Source: Carallia brachiata (taxonomy: Eukaryota; Streptophyta; Magnoliopsida; Malpighiales; Rhizophoraceae). Taken from it: a DNA stretch of 64,000 nucleotides. Of this stretch, positions 21,992 through 35,700 are shown piece after piece. Position numbers and translations under genes: made by a program. Location: NCBI GenBank assembly GCA_021464245.1, contig JADCRB010000005.1, positions 2,604,001 through 2,668,000 of the forward strand, in the 5' to 3' direction. Numbering within the stretch: the first letter of the stretch is position 1; each line of letters opens with the position of its first letter. The notes under the pieces are model-generated. The model saw only the letters and a program-made list of their open reading frames with translations. It was not told the origin of the DNA and searched no databases.

Positions 21992-24900
21992 GGAGTAGTG
22001 AAACAGGACAGATGGGGGTACGAGGTCAAAACATCCTCTGATGCTTGCATCACTGCCATCAACTCTTACTACCATCAGGTCTTTGTTTTTCTTTTCTTCC
22101 ATTTTCTTTTTTTTTTCTCCCATTTTTTTGTTGATTTCAATCGAGTCTTTAGTTGGGGTTTTTTTTTTTTTTGATTTTTTTTGGCTTTTTTTTTGATTTT
22201 TTTGGGTAAAATGAAGGTGCTGAGTTATGGTAGAGAGAGAAATGTGATACTGGAAGCGACCCTACATGACAAGGATTGCGTGCTTGCCAATGTTTTGGCT
22301 GCTCATTTCCTCTGCTCTAGCAACCCCTCTCGAGCTCCTTTCCATTTACAGTCTGCAAGGTCCAGACTTGTAAGTTCTTTCTTTTTTGTTTACTGGGATA
22401 TATCTGGACTCTGGAGATATCATGCTTTACTCTTTGTGGGTTTTTGGCTTTTTGCATTTATTTTAATCTTTGGGGTTCGAAAATTCGACTATAAAACAGG
22501 AAGAAGCAACATCATATGAGAAAGCAGTTTTTGATGCGGTTAATTCTCTGGTTTGTGAGAATAGGGACGATGATGTTGCTCTTGAATTCCACTCCAAGGT
22601 TAGCAAGTCCTTTTAAATTGAATATTTCCCCCTTTGTTGTTGATTTTCTTTTAGTTCACCAACCCACTGCCTGCTTGTTTTTGTTTTTGTTCTGCAATGG
22701 ATTGTGTAACGTGGTAATTAGACTTTCTTCTTGCTTCATGTTGCTTGTAAGAATATGTTTTTCCTCTGCCTTTCTGTTTTTTTGCTAATGTTTTGCAATT
22801 CATTTCATAAGCTATTCATTGGGGCTTATTATTGAATGCTTTGTAGCTAAGTGAGAATGTGTTTGTTGGATCTTCATTACCTACTTGAGGACAAAGATAT
22901 GGTAAAATTGGAAATTTGATGCATAAGGCTGCTTTTACCTTTTAATGGCAAACCAAACATCATCAGTTCCTTCTTACAAGATCAATATTAGGACCAAAAA
23001 AAAAAAATGAAAGTTCATTCTGTTATTGAATTTAAGTTAAATGCTGATTTGGAATTTGGATTTATATGTTTTTTTTTTTTTTTCCCCTATTTAAGAATAT
23101 CAATCAGGCTTAAATTGTGATCTACAATTTGCTAGTGCTAGAGATTTGACATTTAGAGTTAGCAATACAAGTTTTCTAATGCAACTGATGTCTGCATGTC
23201 TTACAGCTCCTGAAAGACTATCCAAAAGATCTAGCTTCTCTGAAAAGGGCTCAAATCCTATGCTTTTACATGGGTAGGCCGGACTTGTCTCTGGGCCTTG
23301 TTCAACAGGTTTCTTTCTCTCCAGAAAACATACAGATAATCTTTACTTTTCAATCATTTGAATTGAATGAGAATTTGATTTCAACAGGTCCTACCCTATA
23401 ACCAGAAGGAAGACTTTGTGTATGGCATGCTTGCTTTTCCATTGCTAGAGCTGGGCAATATAGCTGATGCAGAGGAAGCTGCTAGAAAGGGATTGGAAAT
23501 CAACGAGCAAGACTACTGGGCTCAACATAATGTGAGTTCTGGTCCACTTTTCGTGCCTTGGTCACATAAGTGTACCTTCCCTTAACTCTTTTTCGTCCAT
23601 GTTTAGCTGAATTATTCTTCATTCGTCTATGGCTTGTAAGACTTCTAACTAATGTACCAACAGGGCGTGAAATGTGATTGCAAATTTTTTTATCGAGTAA
23701 TTAAGTAATTTCCTTTAATCAGTCAGAATATCAAAATGATGGATCCTTACTGAATCGATGTCAGCTTTAACGCAGCTGTGCCACGTTCTTGAGTACAAGT
23801 GTCATTTCAGAGAAGCAGTGGAGTTCATGGAAGCATGCTCATCTTCATGGAGTTCATGTTCATCGTTTATGTATGCAATGAATTTATTTAACCTACATGT
23901 CACTTTGTAATTTGTATTCTCCTTCTTTGATGCTTGTTGTCTTTATGGTTTCAATCTACAGGCTGACACATAATTGGTGGCACGTGGCTCTCTGTTGCCT
24001 GGAAGGACATTCTTCAATTAAAAAGGTCTTAGAAGTATATGACCAACGTATCTGGAAGGAGTTGGAGAAAGATGCTGCTTCTTCTGCAGACGTATGTCAT
24101 TTTGTAAACTCTTCAAGATGACCCTGATATTTGCATCACAAATCTGAACTTCTGTGTGGTCAGGTGTACATGAATGCTCTGGGTTTGTTGCTGCGTGTTT
24201 ATGTGCGTGGTGAGCTCGACATCTTTGAGGACCGACTGAAGGTGCTAGCATGTCGTGTAATGGATCAGGTGAGTTATGAAATCAGTTGTACTCGAAAACC
24301 TTTAGTAGCTAATTAATTAATTTAAAAATGTTATGGTTTTATTTGTATGTTTTCTGTTTTTGAAATGTTAATCACCATGTAAGTCAACGAAATTTGGCAA
24401 ACTTCTTGTACTGTGCCCATGAGTAGATGCAGAAGCTGTAAATGCCCATGAGTAAATGTTGTATTCCTTTGATCTGATCACTAGATAAGGTTAAACTTAG
24501 CTAAATTGTCCGTAAGATGACTGACCTGCTTAAGTTTAACAAAGACAATTTTCATGTTTGTTCTATTATCAGCATTTCTAACATGCAAATCTTTCCTGCT
24601 TCTCTTTGTGGTGACTACCTGTACCTTTTCTGAGGGCATTCTGTCTTATGCTACTTTTTTCATGGCCATAATGTGGCATATTTCAGTATAGTATAGGCGT
24701 CTAGATGGAAGTGTGATGTGGGAAAATATCAAATTTAGTTTCTTCATAAATATAGCATAGGCAACTATCGCATAGACCTGGAACAGAAGGTTCAGGGTAA
24801 TTTGTGTTCTATGTACACTTTTACTTTTGATGATGGTTTGCTGTCAGAAACACACTCACACACAGCTGCGCATTCGTTCTTCTTATGGTGAGCATTTTTT

Positions 24901-26146
24901 TTTAAATGTTCTGTTATATTTGCATGTACACTACCGTGTTCTAGGCCTACTGGTACCTAGAGTTGCACCTTGATGTGTTGATATTGTGGGCCTTAGCAAA
25001 AACTGGTGAAACTTCCAAAGCAGAGGATATGCTTAAGGGCTTGAAATCCAGGTACATGCCATGTTCTCTTTCTTTATACATTTTGAGGTATGGTGCAGCA
25101 TTTCTTTCATTGTAGCTTCACACTGTTTGTGTAGAATACAGAAGATGAGCAAGAAGAGGCAACAATTAATGCAGAGAGGGATTCGGGTTTGTTCCCATTG
25201 CTGTTTCCTTTCTGTTGTAGTCTTGCTGCTTCTGTTGTGCCAGTAATTTTTAAGTTATCTTTAAATGTAATTTCAACACATTACACACATTCGCGCAGAA
25301 CTGGACGAGTCAAAAAATTTAGATATTGTGTTCATGGCTTCTTGAAGTTATCAGAAAATTGAGACCCATGACTTGGATTTTCATATCCAAATTTTTGTCG
25401 ATCAGTTAGTTTTTATGGGTCATATCTAATGTAAATCTTTCTTTTATGCTGCTGCTTTTGTTTTGTCTCTCCATTTTTTGGTACTCTCAATGAGATTGTT
25501 CTGTGAAATTGAAGTATTTTCCTTTTTCAAGCTTGCTGAGGCCCTATATGAATTTGGGAGAGGTGACAACAAACAAGCATTGGAGTTACTTGGTTCGGAT
25601 TTTGATGCCAGTGGTTGTAAGGTGTTATCATCAATTTGTCTTTCATTTTGAAATACTTTTTTTGGTCAGTATCCATCTTCATTTTGCATACGTTGGTATT
25701 CAAAAACATATGATTTCTACTGTTCTGTGCTAGATGATTGGGGCATCTGATGAACAACTCGATGTGTTCAATGAAGTCTGGTATATCATGTTGCTGAACA
25801 CTGGACAAGCTAACAAGGGTGTGCATCTCTTATTTTTGCAAGATACCTCATGGTAGGTTCCGTCTGATTTCTTTGCATGCTATGCAGCCATTGAAGCCAT
25901 TGAAAAGCATCAAGAGAAGGGAAGGAGTGCCTTTTATGTGGCGCTTATTGGTATATCTCTCCATTGTATATGCAGACCAATGACCATGCATTATTTAACA
26001 ACGAAATTATGTATTAACCAGAAGTACCTGGCTAATACGTTGTTCCTCCTTTGGTGCAGGAGAGAGGCTATGCCATGATGGGTGTGCAAGAATCCAAGGT
26101 TGCTGCCGACAGAGCCAGGGAATTAGAAAGTGCATACTTCGTTTAG
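21986..26146 (+). CDS. Tetratricopeptide repeat protein 38-like (TTC38 family), 14 exons
   Basis: Predicted soluble TPR-type protein of about 468 residues, the usual family length; its biochemical role is poorly known. Exons with GT-AG borders: 21986-22078, 22217-22369, 22500-22598, 23207-23308, 23388-23531, 23776-23870, 23962-24091, 24164-24268, 24945-25051, 25135-25186, 25532-25621, 25734-25818, 25888-25950, 26060-26146. Landmarks in order: RWGYEVKTSSDAC, HDKDCVLANVLAAHFL, PKDLASLKRAQ, GMLAFPLLELG, DYWAQHNLCHVLEY, LTHNWWHVALCCLEG, NALGLLLRVYVRGE, LDVLILWALAKTGE, SDEQLDVFNEVWYIML, and a C-terminus ERGYAMMG ending in TAG. All junction phases fit except exon 13. It opens as AIEAIEKHQ, but the conserved EGVPFMWRLL is in the next frame, so two bases are missing or one is extra near 25914-25920. 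Read literally, the tail is replaced by an unrelated extension. The ATG is the first in frame after the (GA)n tract. Confidence 0.93.
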
Positions 26147-27298
26147 CTGTTGTGATTGCAGCCCACTTGAACATTTCTGTCTTGGAGGCGCAGTGCTTAA
26201 AGTGGTGATCACAGAGCAATTCAATCAACCAGTTGAATGGTGAGTCCCAATAAGAGTTGATTCGCTGTTATTAACATTTCAGAATATGCCACATTAAAGT
26301 GCCGTGCACACATCTACTTAGCAGCGATTTCAAGCGTGTTGCGGTCATCTTTCGGGAAGAATACATAAAACTAGTGATGCACACTGATTAAGCGGGGAAA
26401 AGTAAGGAAACAAGTACAATCCCCTTTTTGTAACAAGGGAAAACTGATGTTAAAAGTGTCAAATGAATGTACTCGTGTAACTTGTGTTCACGTTGCCAGA
26501 GACTGAATCAGGGACGGAACCGATGCCTGGGTGAGCGGCCTCTAATGAGGGGTAGTCGATTTGTATCTTTTGACAGCTTTGATTTGATGATAGTTAACTA
26601 ATGACATAATTCCCGCTTGGTCCGTGCGGCAAAGTGCATGAATCATTGGCTTCTGCTGAGTTGAGTTACAATGCTGCTTAGAGTTAGAGATGGCCGCCAT
26701 CATTATCGCCTAGATCCTACTGGCCCAATGTTCCCTAACTCGAGATGGTGACCTTTAGGTCATGGTAGAGTAACCTTGCCATTACGTCAAGACTTTAACG
26801 AGCAGGAGGTGAATGAAAAATGAGAAACTAATATTAAACCATAAAATGACCTGACCCGCAGAGCTTACTGATGCCTTATGCTATAAGTTTCTGGCGAAAA
26901 CGCATGCTTGCCTGCGCATTTTCAAACCTATTAAAGTAGTTCACAACCCAGATAATTGAACAAACAAGATACCAACATCGTCATCTTTCAATCCAAGTAT
27001 ATACATCACATGTAACTTTTCAATAAATTATATTTCTGTTCTACAATATATATTGAAAAAAACCCTCCACACAGCGCAATCTCTCAACAACAAAAAGGAG
27101 TGGATGTGAAGGAGGGCTGGAGATAGTGGAGGAAATGTTTGGAAATGAACTGGATGGGTTGGTGACCATGTACATGACCGTTGGGACTTGGGAGACTTTG
27201 AGGTCTCAAATTTTCAATGATGTAAATAAATAGTGAAAATGGCAGTTAATTCAAAAAATATTGACACTTCTTTTGGGAAAAAAGGAAGATTTTTTTTT
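26147..27298 (+). other. TTC38 3' region and intergenic DNA
   Basis: The first few hundred bases are the probable 3' untranslated region of the TTC38-like gene. No further coding sequence or element was recognised. Confidence 0.4.
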
Positions 27299-27314
27299 GG
27301 GGGGGGGGGGGGGG
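27299..27314. repeat. G16 homopolymer after a T-run
   Basis: Sixteen consecutive G bases follow nine T bases. Long G runs can form quadruplexes and are also frequent assembly length errors. Confidence 0.8.
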
Positions 27315-27369
27315 AGAGGTGGTGTGGGGAATTTAGAGGAATGACTTGATTTAACATAATACTAATAAA

Positions 27370-27545
27370 TACTAACCACTCATGGAGGAATGGTTACTCT
27401 AGTAAAATAAATCTAGGATTGTGTGAGTTAAGTGTACAATTTCAGGTTTAATTCTCTACATATATATCATATTTTAAGTGGAGAATTACGACGGTGGAGT
27501 GTCATACTAATAATTAGGGGTTTACTTTATATAAAGAACTTTGTC
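27370..27545 (+). repeat. Possible SINE
   Basis: A box A-like GGTTACTCTAGTAAA is followed about 50 bases later by a box B-like CAGGTTTAATTCTC. The spacing is a little long and no flanking duplication was found. Confidence 0.3.
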
Positions 27546-28007
27546 CGCCTCGTTTACTTTTGTGTTGCTGTTTTATTTTCATCTAAAACCTTAAATCAGC
27601 TTGCTTGAACGTTAATTTGGGATCAGCATTTGTTAGTATTGTTTCTAAACACCAACAAATTGGATATTTTACCTTTTACTGTTTCTAACAATTTGATTAA
27701 GATTTGATTGCAAATGGGTTAATGCAGAACACAGGCAACAGTTTGATTGCAATGGGTCTTCTCATTGTTTGTCCATGGTTTTGTATGATGGTTAGCACAA
27801 CACAGGGAATGGGGTTGACAGCTAGATGCCAAGTTCTTCTAGCCAGAAAGAACAAAATTTCAAGGCAGTGATGTTTCCCTCATTGTCATGCCCCATCAAT
27901 AATGATGTATATATGTTAATCCTTCTTGGAATTTTGATAAAGTATAATTTCTTCGTAGACTGATACATCAATTTGTTTTCAAACTCTCTCTCTCCCACAT
28001 TTTCCTT

Positions 28008-28195
28008 TTTTTTTTATCAGTATAAAAAAAAAAAGAAAGCAAGAGGTGACACATTAATATTCCTATTAGGGAGTATAAACATAGTATTGGAGAATGCGTA
28101 AGTTTAACTTTACCGTATGTTTTGGTAGACTTAAACTTAAGACCTCACAGTTAATACATTCAGAACTTCACATTAGACCATAATGTGCGGAGGTG
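28008..28195 (-). repeat. Possible minus-strand SINE
   Basis: The minus strand reads a box A-like TATGGTCTAATGTGAAG and box B-like GAGGTCTTAAGTTTAAGTC and runs toward a T-run at 28007-28017, its A-rich tail. Evidence is limited to this arrangement. Confidence 0.35.
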
Positions 28196-28245
28196 CATGC
28201 ACATTTTCTTTCTTATGAAAATGTATGGTTTAAAGTTGATAAAAA

Positions 28246-28518
28246 ATGGGTCTGCTGACCAAACTAGGTCAATTCCTGGGGTATTCGCCCATTGCAGGGG
28301 CCTCTCTCTATCAACCCAGAGTATTTCCTAGGCCTAGAATGCCCTCCCCAAGTTCAAGAACATCTAACATATATTTGCACTCCGGGCACGTCAACGCGGA
28401 GACCCATACCCTTGGGCTTACAGAAGGCCCAGGGCACATTATTGTCGCATACGATATTAACCCAGTCTTTACGCCTGTTTTACTCATTCCGCATCCTCAT
28501 CTCTTTGGACTGACTTAA
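28246..28518 (+). other. Isolated GC-balanced open frame, unrecognised
   Basis: A 90-codon frame stands out from the AT-rich surroundings and has an overlapping frame of similar length. Its proline-rich peptide (LYQPRVFPRPRMPSPSS) matches no family I know. It may be a fragment of a transposon or gene. No promoter or splice context supports it as a gene. Confidence 0.25.
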
Positions 28519-30204
28519 ACATCAGAATATTAATGACAGAAGTTCCCTCAAGCCTCTCAACGTTGTCTCATCTTGCAGGACACAGTCCCTTTTGCTCAGC
28601 CCATTTAGCACCCAAGTCTACTCTCATCGAAAGTCAAATGAAATTTCCTCCATATTCTTTTCATCGAAAATAATATGTATATCCTCCATGTTCTTCGTTT
28701 TTTAATTGGATTGTAACTTCTCTTTCATGTTCTTGGGAGAATCTGTTATGTTACTCTGCAGCGTTAATAACTGAATGTACATTGGCAGGAACTGCTCAAG
28801 ATAACCTGTAAGTGTAACCACATGGACAGGCTGGATAGGCAGATTGACACAACCAGATGCCAAGGTATTAGATATTTAATTTTTGTGTTTGACTACGGTA
28901 CATGCAAAAAAAGGAGAGAGTTTTTTAACGATATTTTATAATTTTTTTTAAATTTAATATTTTTTTATAATTTAACAGTTCATATTATTGTATATCTACT
29001 ATATACTTCACTAAGTGTTGTCATTAATTTTTTCTATTAATTTTTACTCCAGCTTTTGTTAAATGACCTTTTTTTTCGACATTTTTATCGGCCACGGCTC
29101 CATGTACTAATTTGTGGCATAATACTTAGCCTTTTATTAAAAAGCATAAATTGGGATTCATTTTGCTATTGCCACATTCTACAATAAAATAAAATAAAAA
29201 ACTCTATATTCAGGTTCCTTTCATGTTTAATATTATATAAGAAGCCAGTTGTTCCTCATGGAACACTTTTTTTTTTTTTTTTGATATGACCTAAGGGCAG
29301 ATTTTTGTAGTTAAAATTCATATTTCTATTCTAGAATTCTTGTGTTATAATCATAAAAAGAGAGGATGTGAATTTTATAGGAAGAAAAAGAAAAATTTAT
29401 TGTGTATCCTATAATTCAACAAGTCTTCTAATAAAAAAAAAAAAAATCGATTAACCTAAAAATTTAGCTGTTGGAAAAAACAATAGGCAATTATATACTA
29501 AATTCTATCAGCCAAGATGAAAAGTTATTAGTACAGATTACGTGTGTCATGTAGCTTAATTGCTGACGCTTATAATCCTTCTTCGAATTACTCATTAATC
29601 ACGTGGTTCTAACAGTGGGCAGGGAAACTTTGGTTACGCTTAGTGCAGAGAAAATCAGGCAAACTTTTTGAGTTACAATGTATAGGATCCTGAATTTTTT
29701 GTTTTAAAGTCGATACCTTGTCGTATCTGGCATTTTCCTGCCATGTCGATGTAATTCACTCATACTCCTTGGCATCTATCGCCTTTGCAACTGACTGCTT
29801 TTAACGATTGTCCAAAAATTAAGAAGCCAACGGAAACAAAGGGACTGCAAAATAGAGCTTTGAATCGTGAACCAAATCAGTTTCTTCAAGATGCATGGCC
29901 TAGGAGATTGTTGTTTAGTGTTTTACTGTCATTCATTTCCATCAACCGTAGATGCTTTGTGAATGATCGGGTGTATAGCCTGTTTACTCGAGATTAGTTT
30001 CTGATCACATTGGGAAATGGGGGTTCCATTTTGTACTTATTAACCATCAAGTCAAAATAATTGTGGCCCTCATTAACCATAAGCCTATGCTTAAACGCAC
30101 TCAAAACACCAAACAACCACGGCTTGTGTGGTTGAAAAGGTAAAGGAATTCGTCCCCGGCAAATTAGTAATGGAGATAAACATATGTGGGACTTGTGGAG
30201 AATG
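28519..30204. other. Intergenic DNA, no gene seen
   Basis: A 70-codon frame at 29785 has no recognisable domain. The rest is AT-rich with long T and A runs. Confidence 0.45.
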
Positions 30205-30560
30205 ATTAGTTATTAAATTATAAAGATAAGGAAAGAAAAATTTATATTCCTTAAAGTGGTAATTACAAATAAATAAAAGATAATTACTCACTTATCAAGA
30301 TACTTAGGATAATTAATTTGAAATTTAAACAGCTTACAATCACTATTGGGAAGACGTGGATAGGATTCTTAGCCTCTCATGTATAAAGAAAAGATAAGGA
30401 AAAAATAATGTAAATTATTTATTTTTTAAAGTGATAATTATAAATAAATAAAAATAATTACCTACTTATCACGATCGCTCAAGGATAATTAGTCTAAAGT
30501 TTAAACACATTATAGCCACTACCCTTGATAAAAGAAGTGGGATAAAGTCTCTAACCAACT
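30205..30560. repeat. Tandem duplication, period about 176 bp
   Basis: AGGATAATTA followed by TTTAAACA occurs at 30306 and 30482, preceded in both copies by TAATTAC[TC][CT]ACTTATCA and AAATAAATAAAA. No coding content. Confidence 0.5.
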
Positions 30561-31015
30561 TACATAAAGAAAAACATATAAACTATCGTTGTACCCTGTT
30601 AAAAGTTTTTGGTCATAGACTTAGAACGCACCGTCACTAAAACCAAAATACTTCAGTTTTTCTATTTATTCCAGTGATGTTCCATTGATTGTACGTCTTC
30701 CACTCAATTTATTCAAGTTCAAATACAGTTTAAATTCTTATATTTGGTATCAAAGCATACCTTTCTATAGTATTGATGACAATCTTGTGTTTGCATAGAC
30801 CACTTGATTTAAGATGTTTCGTCTTGTGTTAATGAATACTCGTCGCTGGAGGTTCTCGGTTCTCACTACAATTTTTGATCTGCCACGATGTTGATGATTG
30901 GATTAATATTCATCAAAGGCACATGCATACACGGCATATATTGTCTATTTGATTTGCCTTTTGTTCATTAGCCAGACTTAGCCAACCATATATGCATGTT
31001 TTGTTTATTTTCATG

Positions 31016-32765
31016 TGAAGGATTTTAGGTATGTTTAGAAGATTAAGTTCCCAGTTGAAGCAAGGTAAAGAACTAAAAGATCAAAAGAAAGAAGTTGCAG
31101 AAAAGTAGAGAAGACCTTTGAGTGCTTGCTGCAAAAAATTACAGTAAAGCTTTCCATTTGAAACGAAGATAAAAGAGTTCCAAAACTAAGAAAATACAGA
31201 AGAAAAGTTGTAGAGAAACTTACTAGAATACAGCAAGGAGAAGAGAAACAATGAGTTCTCTATTTATTTTTCATTAACCACAAAACCTCTCTATATAGAG
31301 GTATTTTACAATTTGAAATCTGAAAGCTTTTCAATCTTCATAGTTGTTACAAACAAGTAACAGTGATTACAAAGATTCAAAACATTTCAAACTTAAAAAA
31401 AAGTTCTTTGATTGTAGGGAAGGCTTTAACATAAAACAGAACACTTATGATTGATTCTGCAAAGCAACAGAACCATAACTTCCTTCACTCCTCTTTGGAG
31501 ATGTTACTTTGAAAACAAAGGTTCTTTGATGAAATTGATGCGGTCTTCTTCTTGATGCTTAAGCTGAAAATAGAAAAGTTTTTTAATGAAATGATTTGAT
31601 CTTTTTTTATTGTTCCTCCTTGATGGATTTACTGGGATTTGAAGAAGTTGTTGGTGTTAATTGCATAAACATTTCTTGACAACCATTTCAGCAAGAATGG
31701 TATGAGTCTTCATTAAGTTTGAGTTTCTTTTAACCTTCTCGAACTCATGATAGAGGGCATTGATAGATGATCAAAGATTTTTGATGAGAGTTGCAACAGC
31801 AACATGAACTTTTTTTGATTTTCATTAGCGTTGTTGTCATTTTGAGGAGGCTGGAAAGTTTCTCGTTTGTGACCATATTTGGTGATGGATTTGAGATGTT
31901 TTTGAGAAAGAAATGTTACTTGAAGATAGAAAATGTAGCTGAAGTAATGATGCTACAAAACTGAAAAAGCAGTAGAAATATGAAATGTAGTGGAGATGCT
32001 TAAAGATGCATCAAAAAAATGAGTTGCATAGATTCGAAGTTAATGAGATGTTGCATAAACTAAAGGAACAATAGATGTGGTGATGTGTAGAACTTTTGCA
32101 GCAAAAAAGATGAACCTTCAAAATTTGAACTTTAAAATAGTGATGAGATATTGCTCAGTCAGTAAGTTTTAAGGAGGAAAACTAGAGAGAGGATGAGAGA
32201 CTAAAAAAACACATTTTTAAGGCTCCTAAAGATCATTAATGATTTGATACTATTTGAAGGTTTTTAGGCATGTTTAGAAGATGAAGATTCTAGTTGAAGT
32301 AAGGTAAATAACCAAAAGATCATAAGAAAGAAGCTGCAGAAAAGTAGAGAGTTTTTTTGAGTACTTGTAGCAGAAAATTGCAGTAAAGCTTTCCATTTGA
32401 AATGAATATACCAAAATTGTAAAGAAACTTACCAAAATACAAGAAGGAAAAGAGAAACAATGAGTTCTCTATCTACTTTTTATTAACCACAAAACCTCTC
32501 TATATAGAGGTATTTTACAATTTGAAAGACAAACTTTGAATTTGAAATCTGACAGCTTTTCATTCTTCATAACTGGTACAAACAAGCAACAATGATTACA
32601 AAGATTCAAAATATTTCAAACTTAAAACAAAAGTTCTTTAATTGCAAAAAAAAATATCTCCAACAATAGACAGTAAGAACCTTGAAGTTTTGGAAGGAAG
32701 GCTTTAACACAAAGCAGAACTCTTATGATTGATTCTGCAAAGCAACAGAGCCATAACTTCCTTCA
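31016..32765 (-). mobile_element. Small non-autonomous LTR retrotransposon
   Basis: Two direct repeats, 31016-31487 and 32255-32765, act as LTRs. Both start TGAAGG and end CCTTCA, and both contain AAGCTTTCCATTTGAAA, CTCTATATAGAGG and TTGATTCTGCAAAGCAACAGA. On the minus strand the 5' LTR (right copy) is followed by TAGTATCAAATC, close to the initiator-Met primer site TGGTATCAGAGC, and the left copy is preceded by a purine run CAAAGAGGAG. The interior is only 767 bp and encodes no gag or pol, so it depends on another element, probably Copia type. The outer 5-bp flanks (TCATG and AGACT) do not match, which suggests recombination between copies or end loss. Confidence 0.6.
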
Positions 32766-35700
32766 AGACTCTGTTTTAACTTCACTTTGATTGTTTGTCA
32801 TATATATATTGATATAATATATACAACTGGGTTTGCACTGGATGTTATGGCATGTTTGCATCAATCAGCATATCATCTTCACTATACATAAATGAAATAT
32901 ACATGATGATGATTCTGGTTACACAACGTGGGCTGTATCGTGTGATTCAATGACAATAATAAAAGGTTAATCTTGTTAGAAGTTAAAGTGGTTTTGTTTG
33001 TTAGCTTTTTTGATACGGAAAGATGAGATCAATAGAATAGTAAGAGTACATAATAATCTAGTCATATATAATTATTATTGAGTTGTGTACGTGATTAAAC
33101 TCACATGCTCTTGATTAAAGAAGATAACAGAAGGTTAAAAAATAGGGGTTCATTCAATGGTCTTTGAGTATTGAAAATTTTAAAGTTGTCCAGAAAGTAT
33201 GAACTTTGTCATTAAAAGGGATTTTGTATATTGCCTGTATACGAAAGGACACTGGCATATAATGGCATTCGTGTTCGAAATTTAGAACATGTATACGGTA
33301 AAAACAGTGTTCAAGCATCTAATATATAATGTCATCATGTTGGTCCAGATTGCTTTTAAAGTCACATTTTGATCACTAATGTCTTTTATAAGAATTTTCT
33401 GTTGTATGTTTTTGCATGTATACACATAGTAAAACATATAAAGAGACAAGATGTATGGTAATCTTATGAATGTCAATTAAAGAATATCGTGATAATGTAA
33501 GAGTAGTGATAATATCTTAAATTTTATGATATTAATAAATAACGTAAAATACTAATGGTTTAATTAAACAACCTCTAAACTCAGAAGGTAATGTTGGACG
33601 AAAAAAAAAAACTCCGGAGGTAATATATTAAGAAAGAAAAAGACAAAAAAAAAATAAAAAATTCACAAGGTATACTGGTTGCTTAACTCATGGTCATGGG
33701 GAGCACTTGTCCCAACCGCCCTTTCTCTAAGAATAATTGGGCTTTTCTTCTTGTTATTTTTTTGACAAGGAAAAAAAAAAGTATATTATTAACATATTAG
33801 TCATTGTACTTATAAATTAAAATTGTGTTCATTTATTAACGTTGTTATTTAATCTTTTTAATAAGGATGACTCACAACTTGAATAGTCTGAGTAAGATTT
33901 TGTTATAATAGCTCGCAACGATTACTAAATCTGAAACTCAACTATAAGTTCACTAACCTTTAAGGCAGAACACCCATATACTTTTATATAGAGAATAAGT
34001 ATTAGATTAAAGATTCAAACGTTGAATAAGTTACGTGAAATACATGCCGTCTTTGCTTTTAAAGCTTAAACAAGTAAAATAATAATAATAATAATAAAAT
34101 GGTTTTTTTTTCGTTGAAAAAATAAAGTGGTTATAATACAAGCGTGAATCAACTTTAAAATGCGAGACATTTTGACCCCGCGAGTGAGGCGAGGGGCGAA
34201 TAGATCAATGTAGAACATGCTGAAGCAGTGTCGTTTTGTGCTAGTTATTTGCAATTAATCTTTAGAATTAGATTAATTTAATTCCGTAGGTCATCTTCCG
34301 ATGCCCCACTAGATTCTCTCCCTTGTGTTAGCGGGTGCCCCAATTCTTTATTTGGCAAACAAAAAAATAATTATTAGCTATTAGCCAATTACTGCACTGC
34401 ACGTTCTTTTCTTTTCTTTTTTTTTTTGGTCAAATTTTTATAAACACTAAAATGATTAATGATTAGTTTATTAAAAAATAATTAGAAAATACATATAGAT
34501 GCAATGCAATCAGTCAATTATTTTTGAAATTAAATAATTAGTATTTACAATAAAAAATAATGATCTGAAAATATCATAGGAGTGCAAAGAACCTAAGACC
34601 TAAAGTTTCTATATTTCTCATGATTCCTATCACGCGGACACAATAAATGGTAGAAGGAGGATAGCTGCAATATAATACATAGATTATTTTGTAACTAAAT
34701 AATAACTGTTCGAAACAAAAAAGTGATGTAAAATACATTATTTTTGTTAGAAATATTAATTATTAAATTATACAAATCTATCAGTTGATTATATTATAAT
34801 TATTTTTTATCTGTAATTTTTTATATTTATGTATATTTCTCGAATTCTCACATTTTATGGGGTCTCCTAGCCAGATAAGGCGGCGGCTTCTTTGCCTTTT
34901 TGTTAGGCTAACGGCCCTCTCGCCAGAGAAGCAATGCGTGGCCTCATGCTTTCAAAGTTTCAGCAATTAACTTAACGCAGTAAACAAATAAAGTTAATTA
35001 AGGATCAAATGAAAAAAAAAATCATTAGATTAATTAGCCATTAAGTTTCTTCATTACAAATCTAACGTTACCTACCGTTTGAGCCTCATATGAAAAGTTT
35101 CCCTTTGTGTGAACTGCGAGGAGATTGAGGTTTACACTTGCAAGGAAATGGGAAAAACACAAATCACACACACTCCACACTTTGTTTTTGTCTATGTAAA
35201 TTTTACAACTATTTTTCTTGCCTATTTAAGCTTTTTTCAACTTTTTGAAAACATCTAGAGGAGTCCATGTCATAAATCTGTCACAATTGGTTTTGTTTTC
35301 TCCCATGAAAAACTAATAAAAACTACAAAAAAAAAAAAAGAAAACTCTACATAAAGAGTTTAAATGAATTTCAACGTGATGTAAGTGTTTGCATGATTGA
35401 ATTTTAAAAAATAAAATAAATAAATAAATTATTAAATAATATTGAATAAGATGATATTTTTAATTTAGTGTTATTTAAGTAAAATTACGTAGTTGTGCTC
35501 TAAAAAAATAACAAAAATATAATACATATGTAGTCTTCCCATTCTAAAACAACATGAGTCATTTTCAGTATGATATTGTAAGAAAAACTAATGAGATTAA
35601 AAAAAAAAAAAAAACCAAGATGAACCATTGCAGGCCCATTCCTTATTAATTACTGATGATTAACAGCTGATGAGGGGCTGTCCGAAATAATAACTACAAT

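Noticed and set aside
31016..32765. Short tandem repeats as a CRISPR-like or satellite array
   Set aside because: Only two long repeats with LTR features; no regular spacers anywhere in the window.
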